Notes under the pieces: generated by a model
What the model saw: the letters and a program-made list of their open reading frames with translations, nothing else
Told to the model about the DNA's origin: nothing
Databases searched by the model: none
Part shown: positions 26,559 through 37,015 of the stretch, in pieces
Numbering within the stretch: position 1 is the stretch's first letter
Layout of the letters: every line of letters starts with the position of its first letter
Assembly (NCBI GenBank): GCA_039105265.1
Contig: JAPFFF010000065.1
Span: 620,001-684,000, forward strand
Length of the DNA: 64,000 nt
Reading direction: 5' to 3'
Origin: Tritrichomonas musculus
Taxonomy: Eukaryota > Parabasalia > Tritrichomonadida > Tritrichomonadidae
Made by a program: the position numbers and the translations under genes

Positions 26559-27289
26559 CAGCTGTTTCGGAAATAGATTAGAATTTTTTGGAAATAAAAT
26601 AGTAACCGTTTTATTTTTTTTGAAATAAAATGGGAACGATCATATTGTATTCAATTTTATCATACTTAAAAACAGAATTAGAAGATAGATTTAAGAAATT
26701 TTGTGGCGTTTTACGCATCATTATGCTAATATATGCACAAGTTTTGTTTTTAACTGTTCAATATGAAACATAGATTATGTTATTGAGTTTTTAATATGTA
26801 ATTTCCAAAATATTGTTTTCATCTAAAATTACTCAATAAAATCTTTAATTTATCGACTATTACGCATTTTTTATGATTTTTAATATAAAAATTGATGATC
26901 ATGTGAAATTTGAAAAAATTCTTTCCATAATGAAAAAATCACTTTATTCATGATTATAATTGATTATTATATCGAACATGAAAAGAAATTTTCTTTTTGT
27001 TTGAACCAGGATATAATTTAAAAAAGATATTCTGCAACTTGTGAAATACCATTTATAAAATATCTTTTTAATAACATCTGTCTAAATATATTAAATTGGT
27101 AAAAGATTGTTTAGATTTAATTAATATTTGTTTCTGGTTTAAATATTTTTCATCAACAAAAATATGGGAAATTGAATGCAAAATAATCGTTCACTATTTA
27201 ATTTCCAAAAAAATTTTAGCGGTTTTATAAACCATTCAAATCTTGCTATTTTATTTCCACAAAATTCAAATCTATTTCCGAAACAGCTG
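26559..27289. mobile_element. Mariner-type MITE (731 bp, TA target duplication)
   Basis: Terminal inverted repeats begin CAGCTGTTTCGGAAATAGA on both sides and run about 44 bases with two mismatches by eye. A TA dinucleotide flanks each end (26557-26558, 27290-27291). The inside has no ORF. TA targets and CAG... termini are typical of the Tc1/mariner group. Confidence 0.85.
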
Positions 27290-27525
27290 TATATCATGAA
27301 AGAATAGATGAAAAAAGAATTGGCAGAGGAATTTTGCCTGATTTTCTGTAAATATGAATTTTATAATGAGGAGTATAATATATCATATTTTTATCAAAAT
27401 TTAATCCTTCAATTTTGAGAAATTGATACTCCAATTAATAATCTGATTTTGTTATATATTCAGATATTCAGGATATAAATATATTTTTAAATAAATATAC
27501 TAAACTGATGATAAAATGAATTTAG

Positions 27526-29302
27526 CAGGGATACCATACGGGCACGGGCACGAGTACGTTACCCGAAAAAACTAAAATTTCGGGCAGAAAAGGGCAAATT
27601 CGGGCATCCACTTTTGCCCGAAATTTTCTATCGTTGCCCGAAATTGCCCTAAAAAAAGGAAAAATTGAATAGACTGCCCGGGCAATTCTTGTTTTTGCCC
27701 GAAACAATAGTTCGAATTTCTCAACATACTTTTTTTTTTTTTTTCTATTTTTTTTTTTTTTCATTAATATACATTTTTGCATTTTTAGTAAGTAAACATA
27801 TAATAATATACATTTATATTAAAATAATTACTTAAAATATATGTAAAATTAAAATATATGAAAAATTAAAATAATGTTTCCATTTACATGAAAACGCCAC
27901 AGTATTGGAAAAAGGAAAACAAAAAAATAACAAAACAATATTTGCAATAAACAATGCTTTTTACCTAGTTATGTACCCATTTCTGCATAGAGATGAAATT
28001 TTGGAAATTAAGTAATTCTCTTTAACATAATTTCATCAGTAAAAGCATCTTCAGCTCCGCAAAAAGCAAGAATCGGATGTCTATCAAAACAAACTCCTGA
28101 AGTGTCATCTTTTTCGAAATCGTAAAACATTTGATGAACGATATACAACAGGGACCGAAATATAAGTTCAAATTGAAGAGCCAAATAACATTAAATTAAC
28201 AACTGCTGCCATCAATAAGTTTACAGGGGAATTTGGCTTCAAGTATTTGTTTCCATTTTTTAAAAGAAATCGAAATTTTGATAAAGAAAATTGAATAAGA
28301 ATATAACTTTTTGATAAAGCCAGAAACTAAATATTGATTATTTTCACTTTTTGAATATTTATTTTTTTTATTTTATTGAACTTTCCAATTTTTGAATATT
28401 ACTGTTAAATAGCAAAATAAGAATCTATTAAGATTCTTTTATAAAAAATTATACAAATAAGAATGAAACTTTTTACTAATAATATTCAAAATTTTGAATA
28501 CAATCATAAATTCAATACTTATAATATTCAAATTTTTACAGTATAATTGCATACAATATTCTTTATTAGAATATATCAATAAAAAATAAAGTCTCTGATT
28601 TATTTCTTCTTTATAAAATATATTAATAAATATAAAAATTAAATAATTAATAAATTTTTATTGATATAATGAAATAATTAAAATAAAAATAATAAATAAA
28701 ATATACATTGATATTAGCTTTTTGAAATATGAACATCAACACAATTATCGTAAATAATTCAAATTTTTAATTTTAAAAACGACGATACGACTAAAACACT
28801 CAAAATTTATAATTTTAATTCTCTGAAAAATATCATTATTGCTGATTCAGAATATATAGGCGAAATATTATTAGATTGCTGCTCTAAAAAAAACTATGAT
28901 GCAATAATTGCAATACTTCATATCATAAAAAATAAATATTTTTGATTTCATTCAAGATATAGAAGATTTTTATCAAAACATAACTGAATGAAAACTAATA
29001 AAAATGCAATTGATATCTACTATATTTTTTATTTTACATTGAGGAAAATAAAATCAATATCTACTCAATAATACTGTATTAATACTCTTGTCAAAAAAAA
29101 ATTAAAATATTCAATGAAATAATACAATTATCAATTCGGGCAAATGCGGGCAGATCACTTTTCTCAGCCCGAGAAACAAAAAGTGCCAAAAAATTTTTTT
29201 ATTCGGGTAACGTATTTTGCCCGAAATTAATTTCGAGCACTTCATCGGGCGGAGACCGTTTATTTGCCCGAGATTGCCCGGGCTGCCCTTTTGGTATCCC
29301 TG
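27526..29302. mobile_element. hAT element (1777 bp, 8-bp target duplication)
   Basis: Ends CAGGGATACCA and TGGTATCCCTG are inverted, flanked by an exact 8-bp duplication GAATTTAG (27518-27525 and 29303-29310). Both subterminal regions (27,526-27,710 and 29,135-29,300) are crowded with GGGCA/TGCCCG units in both orientations, as expected for transposase binding sites. The 1.4-kb core is AT-rich with no long ORF, so it is non-autonomous or decayed. A minus-strand coding-like fragment lies near 28,017-28,150. Confidence 0.88.
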
Positions 29303-29392
29303 GAATTTAGTAAATTACCTTTAAACAAAATTTTATCCTAGATTTATCCAAAATTTTTTTTTTAAGAAAAACTCGTAAATTTTAAGTAATGA

Positions 29393-30796
29393 TCTGAGGA
29401 AAGCGTGGAAAAACAAATAATAATTCAACCTCATATTAAAATAATTGAATCTGATGCTTTCTGTGAATGCGCGTCATTAACGCAAGTATCAATCCCTTCT
29501 TCTGTAACTGAAATTGGTAAATATGCTTTCTCTAAATGCTCATCATTAATACAGGTATCAATTCCTTCTATTGTTACTATAATTGAACCTACTTCATTCA
29601 TTGGATTTGACGTTCTAATCCAACATTATTATGATAATAATATTTATTTGTTAACTACGCATTCTTCACATGCTAGATTGTGCCCAGAATGCAATACCAT
29701 TCTTTACGAAAAAGACAAAATTGGATGCCATGCAATACAATGTCCAAAGTGCCATTTTGCTTTATGCCTCAAATGCAAAATGAATGGCTCGCATGCACCA
29801 TTCTTAAATTGTGAAAAAATTAATGATTTCAGAAACTTGGCCAAATTGAAATTCGAGGCACTTCATGCTGAACAAAAAATATGGTTTGAAAGAGAAGAAG
29901 GACTAAAATCATATAGAAAAGAGCACCTAGATGAAGTTAACAATTACTTTGACTCATTAATTTCAAAATTCAATGAAAGATTGAAAGATGAAAAAGACCA
30001 AGATTATAAAACTGAAATTTTGAAAGAGTTAAATGAGTTAAAACAAACTTTTGTTGATTGTGTGACAAATGATGACAAACAATTTGATAAGTTCCAGAAA
30101 GAGCTTGATTCATTTGCCTCACATGCATTAAAAAACATTGATGCACGTTTAGTAGATGTAAAAGATGATCACTTAATTTTTTGTCCCAATTGTAATGCCA
30201 GAATTGAAAGAAATGCGGGATGCATTCACATGACATGCCAACAATGTAGAATAGAATTTTGCTCAGTATGTGGCAAGTTTTGGAGAGATAATCATAAAGA
30301 ATATTATACCTGCCCAAACCAAATTAAAGTATTGAAACCACCACGTGTAATTGATGGCATTAATTATGATGACGAAAATGATAAAAAGTTTTATCCAATG
30401 CCTTTTGATGTTGAAAAGCAAATTGATTTCCATTTGTGGAAATATTGTTCAAAGATGCATAATTACTATTTGCAGAAACTTGAAAGATTGGAGGAAACTA
30501 TTTCTACATTTCCATGCTTTAATATAAATAATGACAAACAATCATTGAAACAAATCAATGATATCACTTTTGCTCAATCCGTTGCTGCTTGGGGATATCC
30601 TCATATTTATTACTCCTTTAGTAATGAAACAAAAGAATTTGAAGAAAAGCTAACCGAACTTGATCATCAAATTGATGAAGTAATTAGAAATATTGAAAAA
30701 GAAACTCAAGTAAATTCCAATGATTACTTAGCAAATGGTTTGGATGATCTCAAAAATAAAGTTAAAATCATTTTTGATTCAGTTGAATCTCATTAA
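29393..30796 (+). CDS. BspA LRR - RBR-type zinc-finger (E3 ligase-like) fusion, 5' end lacking an ATG
   Basis: The frame opens after a TGA at 29390 and has no ATG before the domains, so the 5' end is lost or starts elsewhere (nearest codon GTG at 29405). Residues ~1-70 hold two and a half BspA LRR_5 repeats (IIESDAFCECASLTQVSIP...). Residues ~90-140 form a Cys/His cluster (CPECNTILYEKDKIGC, CPKC, CLKC, H, C). A coiled-coil-like linker follows (~150-245). Residues ~255-305 read CPNCNARIERNAGCIHMTC, CRIEFCSVCG, C: the RING2/Rcat pattern of RBR ubiquitin ligases with the catalytic-type Cys in GCIHM. The hAT element ends ~90 bases upstream, so its insertion may have removed the start. Activity is inference. 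Confidence 0.72.
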   Translation, partial: SEESVEKQIIIQPHIKIIESDAFCECASLTQVSIPSSVTEIGKYAFSKCSSLIQVSIPSIVTIIEPTSFIGFDVLIQHYYDNNIYLLTTHSSHARLCPECNTILYEKDKIGCHAIQCPKCHFALCLKCKMNGSHAPFLNCEKINDFRNLAKLKFEALHAEQKIWFEREEGLKSYRKEHLDEVNNYFDSLISKFNERLKDEKDQDYKTEILKELNELKQTFVDCVTNDDKQFDKFQKELDSFASHALKNIDARLVDVKDDHLIFCPNCNARIERNAGCIHMTCQQCRIEFCSVCGKFWRDNHKEYYTCPNQIKVLKPPRVIDGINYDDENDKKFYPMPFDVEKQIDFHLWKYCSKMHNYYLQKLERLEETISTFPCFNINNDKQSLKQINDITFAQSVAAWGYPHIYYSFSNETKEFEEKLTELDHQIDEVIRNIEKETQVNSNDYLANGLDDLKNKVKIIFDSVESH

Positions 30797-30965
30797 AATG
30801 ATATTTTTGAGCTTGTTGCCAAAATAATAAAAAGAAGATATTTTATACTAAAATTGACATTTTAATAAAAATTGCTTTTTATTTTTTAAAAATATAATAA
30901 ATCAAAGATTTTTTCTAATACTGTTAATGATTCATCAATAGGTCAATTTATAATTAATTATAAAG

Positions 30966-31661
30966 ATGATATTTCTTAATTTTTTTAACGGCCAATTAAC
31001 AATTCCTTTGACTGTTGAAAAAATTGGCAATTCCGCCTTTCGTAATTGTTGCGGTTTGACTGGTTCACTCGTCCTTCCAGCTAATGTAAATTTCACTTAT
31101 ATCGAATTCAGAGCATTTTACAATTGCTCCAGTTTTCACGGTTCTTTGGTCGTACCTGAAAACGTCGTCTCAATTGAATTTTCAGCATTCAATGGTTGTT
31201 CGGGTTTCAATGGATCCCTCTCTTTGCCTTCGATGCTTGAATCCTTAAAAGAAGATGCCTTTAATGGATGCTCAGGATTCGTGGGAACTTCGATTATTCC
31301 TCAATTTGTTAAAGAAATTAGCAAATCTTGCTTCCTTTCAACAAACTTTTCGAAAGTCGTCTCTAATTGAGCTCTTCAGCCTAACTGCAAGTTGAATATC
31401 GGTTTCCCTGATGGACAGGTAATTTACATAACTGACAAATATCATGATGATACTTTTTGTTCATATGAAACTGAGCTGCTTCCATCTTTGAAGACTTCTT
31501 TAGATGATTCCTCGAAAAAAAGCATGAAAATTGGAATCATCATTTTGGCTTGCTCTGTGCTTGTTATAATGGTAGCTGTTACAGTTATTGTTGCCATTAT
31601 TAAAAGAAAGAAAAAAGATACAGTTGATGAACTTGACAACGAAAAACTGATACCAAATTAA
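30966..31661 (+). pseudogene. BspA-like membrane-anchored LRR protein, decayed
   Basis: An ATG at 30966 opens a 134-codon frame with four LRR units of the secreted BspA style (GSLVLPANVNFTYIEFRAFYNCSSF...). It stops at an in-frame TGA (31368-31370). The same frame then continues with LNIGFPDGQVIYITD, a linker, a strong membrane helix (IGIIILACSVLVIMVAVTVI) and a basic/acidic tail (KRKKKDTVDELDNEKLIPN). Family members are normally signal peptide-LRR array-membrane helix-tail. Here the signal peptide and most repeats are absent and one nonsense codon separates repeats from the anchor. It is most likely a pseudogene of a surface protein. Confidence 0.75.
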
Positions 31662-32249
31662 TTTGATTTTTATTTTTTTAAATAAAAAAATTTTTTTATG
31701 CTCAATATCATTCTTTTATATAAAAATATAACTTGTTGCATATGTATATAAATACAAATTTCAGGAGATTTAATTAGATAAAATTTAAAGTTCTGAAAAA
31801 ATGATAAAATTATCACTTTAGGCCATATGCTGAACTTGAAGATTTTTTTATGTTGAATGCTATTCAATGAACGAAAGAATAGCCATATTTTACAAAACCG
31901 CCGAAAGGCTATGATAAAATATATCAATATTTTTATAAATTTGATAATATATATTTAAAAAGATATACTTTTATGCAATTAATTAGCTTTTCTTTTGAAA
32001 AAAAAAATAAAACAAAATGGTTAAAACAGAAGTGGTCAACTATGTAAAAATTGATAACGAAACGACCATTTAAAAGCTCTTCGTTGTCAACATTGAATTG
32101 ATGTCAACATCAACGTGGCAAATGACATTGAAAATGAATGTCCAAAATCTTTTAAATAAATTTCTTAAATAATAAAAATAAACAAATAAAAATATCTTTT
32201 TTATTTATTTTTTTCAAATTCTGCTTACTATTCTAAATTCAATTATCTT
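31662..32249. other. Intergenic region without recognisable features
   Basis: About 590 bases, AT-rich, between two convergent genes. I see no repeats with flanking duplications and no credible ORF. Confidence 0.6.
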
Positions 32250-33686
32250 TTATTGGTCATCTTTCTTATCATTAGTATCTTCGCTATCTTCAAATTTTCT
32301 ACAAATGCTCCTCCATATTGTGCCAGTTATCTTGTTTGGATCAATTTGCTGAATGTATTTGGCACACTTCTTTTCAGTCAAATTTCCCAGCTCAATTTTT
32401 TCCAAAAAGAGCATCAAATTGTATTCATCGTTTTCTTCACATTTTTCACTTTCGTCACTTTCAAACACATCCATGACAAAGTCAAACAAGGAATCTTCAC
32501 TTTCGACCACCAAATTCTTGTTTGAAATCACAGTGTAAATGACAGATTTTGGCAAATTTTTGAGGCACTTTTTATCGATCAAATCGAATTTTTTTGCCAT
32601 TTCATCGAAAACTTCAGAAATGTCAAATTTGTCCTCCTTGAAGAACTCCTTCATTTGGTTCAGCACCATCGCCTGCTGCACGTAAGCTTCAACGTGATCA
32701 ATGTCGAAATTGATCGGATGCGATTGGCACAGGATGTCAAAAAGTTCTTGGTTGTACAAGAGGATTGAAATCAGCATCAATTTCTGTGCCTCAACGTCGT
32801 CAATTTCTATTGATTCGCCTCTAGAAATTTTGTGAAGAAGGCCAAATATTTCATCATTAAAAAGTTGGTCAAAATTTGGAAAGTTACTTTTTGAAAGGTA
32901 GTCAAAATTGAGGGAATCAACGGTCGGATCTGAAAGTAAAATTCGAGAAACTAAAGGTGACAAAAATTGGGCAAAAAGCTTGTCAATTTTCATTTCACTT
33001 GGACCAAATTTAAAAGTGAAGTATTCAACGTCATTTCGAATGATATTTTTCAAGCCTGCAGATGAAAGGAGAATTGGATTTGAATGAAGATTTTTTTGAT
33101 CTGTTTTAGGTGTATCATTCTTATTATTTGTCTTTTTTTCTTCTTTTTCAGAAAGTTTGTCTATGATTTTACTGATTAATTGTTCAAATGATTCTTGAAT
33201 ATTTAAGTTATCACAGGCGGATACCTCGTTAAAAAGAAAATTGTGTTGCTTTGCAAAATGTTTTCCTCTTTCTGTTGATATTATTCTTTGACTTTCGGGA
33301 ACTTCGCATTTATTTGCTAAAACCATTACAATAACATTTTTATCAGCTGTATTTCGAATTTCATCAACCCACTTTGAAAGTGAATTAAAAGAATTTAAAT
33401 TTGTAACGTCGTACATAAGCATAACACCAATTGCTCCTTTATAATATGCATTTACAATTGAACCGTATCCTGCGAGACCTGCTGAATCCCAAACATGTGC
33501 TTTAACTGTTTTTTCTTTGATTATCATCGATTTTGTTCCAAATTCTACGCCAATAGTGCTTCTTGATTTTGGATTATAAAGACCTCTATTAAGAACGCTT
33601 AGATAATTGGTTTTTCCTGTACCAGAATCTCCAACTAGGACAATTTTTAGTAGGAAGTCAGGCTTATCACTAGATTGACTAGTCAT
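32250..33686 (-). CDS. Rab-like GTPase fused to a BTB-like trichomonad domain
   Basis: 478 aa from the ATG at 33686. Residues ~11-190 are a Rab-type G domain: P-loop GDSGTGKT (19-26), STIGVEF switch I (43-49), WDSAGLAG (66-73) and ANKCE (124-128), with Rab-like YDVTN. Gln of WDTAGQE is Leu71, NKxD is NKCE and the SAK motif reads SAC. Leu at this place in Rabs blocks GTP hydrolysis, so a GTP-locked or weakly binding GTPase is likely. After a charged linker (~190-215), LLSSAGLKNIIRNDVEYFTF...KLFAQFLSPLVSRIL begins a ~260-aa domain shared with the gene at 37016 and resembling divergent BTB proteins. There is no C-terminal prenylation Cys. Confidence 0.87.
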   Translation of the reverse strand: MTSQSSDKPDFLLKIVLVGDSGTGKTNYLSVLNRGLYNPKSRSTIGVEFGTKSMIIKEKTVKAHVWDSAGLAGYGSIVNAYYKGAIGVMLMYDVTNLNSFNSLSKWVDEIRNTADKNVIVMVLANKCEVPESQRIISTERGKHFAKQHNFLFNEVSACDNLNIQESFEQLISKIIDKLSEKEEKKTNNKNDTPKTDQKNLHSNPILLSSAGLKNIIRNDVEYFTFKFGPSEMKIDKLFAQFLSPLVSRILLSDPTVDSLNFDYLSKSNFPNFDQLFNDEIFGLLHKISRGESIEIDDVEAQKLMLISILLYNQELFDILCQSHPINFDIDHVEAYVQQAMVLNQMKEFFKEDKFDISEVFDEMAKKFDLIDKKCLKNLPKSVIYTVISNKNLVVESEDSLFDFVMDVFESDESEKCEENDEYNLMLFLEKIELGNLTEKKCAKYIQQIDPNKITGTIWRSICRKFEDSEDTNDKKDDQ

Positions 33687-33959
33687 TTCTATTTCTATCA
33701 AAGAAAAAAAAAAATGATTGGAATTGAATATTGATAATTTTTTTACAATATATACTTATTTATATTAAATAAAATAATGCAAAAATTTTAAATTTAGATT
33801 TTAATATAATATAAAGATATATATATTAAAATGTATTATATTATATATTGATTATCTCAAGAAAAACGTATATATTATTTTCTTTGAAGTTAACAAAAAA
33901 TTCAAAGAACCTTATTGACAATATAGAAAATTGAAACAATTGAAATTTCTAAATAGATA

Positions 33960-34937
33960 CAGTAACTGTTTTGAGTCCATGGTCTCTCAATTTCCCTGGA
34001 GTGAACTGAAAATAAATTGAATGATCAAAATTTTTATTATTAAACAGCATTTTTAGTAATATGAATGAATTTTATTATCAAAATTAATATGTTTTATAGA
34101 GAAAAGAATAAAAGAAGATTAACTTATCAAAAATAATCTTCTTTCAAAGAAGATTTATAAAATGAAAATCAGGTTTTGTCCTCAACATAGTATAATTTAT
34201 CAAATGAGCTTATTTATGATAATTCATGTAATATTAGAGATAGGCTCTTTTTTTAAAACGAAAAGCTACTATTTTTAACAGATTTCACAATGTAAAATTT
34301 AATAAAAAAATTATTTAGCTAAATTTAGTGTTTATTTTTTTATTAACCTTTTAGAAAATAATTTCCATTACTATTTTGCAATAAAAATAGCTAAAGACTG
34401 GAATGTAAGATATGCATCAATTTTTACTGTTAAATTGCTTGTTCAATAACAAAATAATCATCACATTCCTTTATCTTATCGAGGTTTTTATTTAAGAGTG
34501 AATCAAGCATTTCCGCTGAGTCTGAAAACTAAAGACTGGAAAGTAAGATATTCATCAATTCTGTAAAAATTGTGCTTTTCCAAGAAGTTGTTTTGTAATT
34601 GTTAGCTTATCCTGTGGTATTGATATTTTGTAATCGTGTGCTGCTGCTTCTATACAAGTTCGTCAAGTAATAAAAAATGTTAGACCAAAACAAATATTCA
34701 TTGAATTTTCAAATTGTATAAAAATTATTAGTAAAATTGAATACATTTTAATCGTATTGCTCTGAAAATACCTTGGAGTAAAAACAAGAGTTTTTCTTTC
34801 AATTTAAACTTTTTCAAAAAGATCGTTTTTTATCATCACTTTTTCAGTTACCGAGATTTTTTAAAACCACTTTTTGAATGAATTTTTAACTTCACTCCAG
34901 CCCTTTTGAATACACTCCAGTCTCAAAACAGTTACTG
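33960..34937. mobile_element. Mariner-type element (978 bp, TA target duplication)
   Basis: Inverted ends CAGTAACTGTTTTGAG are perfect over 16 bases, each flanked by TA (33958-33959, 34938-34939). CAGT termini with TA targets fit Tc1/mariner. Inside, a ~34-base unit (CTAAAGACTGGAA...) occurs twice (34391 and 34529). Near both ends CTGGAGTG/CACTCCAG motifs recur. No transposase ORF is visible, so it is non-autonomous or decayed. Confidence 0.85.
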
Positions 34938-35214
34938 TAAAACAATAGAAATCATCTGATTATTTAAAATTGAATTTTTTTTTTAAATTGTTTGAAGAAT
35001 GATTTTTTCAACATTTTTTTTTTTTAATTGTTTGTTGAATAGCCCAAGATTTCTAATTTTAATCGTTAATGATAACTCGTTGAGTGGTGGAAATACTGGA
35101 GTCATGATTTCACAGATTTCTGATAATAACGTTTATTTTCAATTGAAAATCCCTATCGTTTATTGTGTCCAACTTCATTTCCATTTCTATTCATGTTTGT
35201 GAATCTCTGGGCGG

Positions 35215-36350
35215 AGACATGCCAGTGTTGTAGCATCTGATAAATAAAATGAACTGTTAAGCTGGCATTTGGATGCATCAGAAGATTTCCAGACTGCCAT
35301 CTCTCGAGGCTCGCCTCTGTGAAAATCGACCCAGAGCCTCCTCCGCCTCCTGAACAATTTGTATCGTTACCAAATCCGCCGCTCCCTCCTCCTGAATCAC
35401 TTCCAGATGCTCCTTCTATAACCAGAAGAACTTCCTGTTTGAGTTCCTTCGCCTAGATTGTTTAGATAATTCTCATAATGGCAACTCCCTCCACTTGATC
35501 CACCGCCAAAGCCGCCATGATCTGTAAAATAACGAGTGCCGCTTGCTCCGCCACAACCTCCAGCCACGATCACTCTGGAATTAGTTGACACTCTGATTGA
35601 TGTAGAACCGCCTCCTGTTCCTGGAACTGATGTATAGCCAGATTCATGTCCCCCGTCAGGAAAGCCGCCACTTGTGACGCTTCCATCTTGTGATCAGCCA
35701 CTTTTTCCCTGTCATCCAACATAGACAAATAATTTTGTCTGTTCTGACAATGAAATTGATCCAACTGAATAACCGCCAAGCCCGCCTTTTCCTCTTTCTG
35801 ATCCATCACCTTTTCCAGTCGAGTCGCCCAAGACCTCCAGCCTGTATCTACCTCTTTCTAAAATAATTTGCTCTGCCTTTCCTGTGTAGTCAAACGATAA
35901 AAACTCTCCACTCGTTGTCACAGAGTTGCTGACAATTTCGTAAGTTTTCCCCAAGCAATCGACTAAGAAAATCAAAGTGGTAATTTTTCCATTTCATAAA
36001 TTCTCTCATGACATAGTAAGTGCCGTTTTTCCTAATGAAATCGACAGACATTTTGCTGGATGTTATTGATTCGCCATTTTGATAAGCACTGGCTCCAAGT
36101 TCCCTTTTATTGCTGGTGCTCACTATGTACTTGCTCTTTGCCTTGTCAAGTGTGATTGTTCTTTCATCAATTTCTATTTTGGCAATTTGGCAAAATATTC
36201 ATTTAAAAGACAGCTCTCAATTTTGGCGGTTAGAAGTTCTTCCATTTGAACAGTAATCTGGAATTGCGAGTCATCTTCTTGGCTATCAAGTTCATATGAG
36301 ATAAGTTGTATGATGAAATTTCTTCGCTCTCAAAAAGTGCTACGAGAAAT
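35215..36350 (-). pseudogene. Glycine-rich surface-type protein, pseudogene
   Basis: On the minus strand a gene reads downstream through several frames. First a helical region (EEISSYNL; MEELLTAKIESCLLNEYFAKLP), then VSTSNKRELGASAYQNGESI, then a beta strand block (EQIILERGRYRLEVLG) and a Gly-rich array (GKGGLGGYSVGS, AGGCGGASGTRYF, GGFGGGSSGGS, GGGSGGFGND). It ends with a SIFTEASLERWQSGNLL-type tail. At least three frame changes are needed to follow it, so it is broken. Gly-rich domains of this kind occur in trichomonad proteins and resemble the ALK/LTK glycine-rich region; the function is unknown. Confidence 0.65.
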
Positions 36351-37015
36351 TGAAAATTAAATTGTATGCAAAAATGAAAAACATTTTATATCTTATATTA
36401 AAAAAAATATCTATATATATATAATTTATTACTTATGTGCAAAAGAGGAAAAGGCGTAACAACGGATAAAATAAAATCTAATAGATATTTTAGATATTTC
36501 ATATTGCAATAAAGCTTGGATATTTGGAAGCTTTTATTAAATATGATGTTATACTTTATGAAGCTTTGAAATATTTCATTTTGTCTGCAAATAATGGCAG
36601 CCAGAAGGCAATGGAAATTCTTTTATACATATCTTCAAATAAAAATTTCATATTCAATATGCTTCAAGGTGAGCCAAGCTTCAAATTTCATAGAAATTGA
36701 TACATTTTAAATATGTTTACTTCTGATAATATACTATTGAATGATATAAGTTTTATTCGTATTTACATTTTGAATGGTTTATATTCAGAAAATTAATTTT
36801 CGATAATAAAATTTTTTTTCCACCATAAACTTTTTCAGATAACGAATGAAACTTATTTTGTCTACAAAAAATTGTTTTATATATAAGAGATAAAATGAAT
36901 ATCTGGTTCTTTTTTATTTTTATTTACCTAAAAAAATTGAAAGTAATAGCTAACAAAAATTTAAAATCTTTTTAAATTGAATGGTTTATTCACCAAAATT
37001 TTTAAAATTTTACAA
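36351..37015. other. Intergenic region with an ankyrin-like relic
   Basis: AT-rich. The only recognisable content is the short coding relic at 36515-36700. Confidence 0.5.
36515..36700 (+). pseudogene. Ankyrin-like protein fragment
   Basis: 61 codons without an ATG read LGYLEAFIKYDVILYEAL, then LSANNGSQKAMEILLYISSN. The A-x2-NG-x3-A-x2-ILL pattern matches ankyrin repeats of trichomonad proteins. Both ends are missing. Confidence 0.4.
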
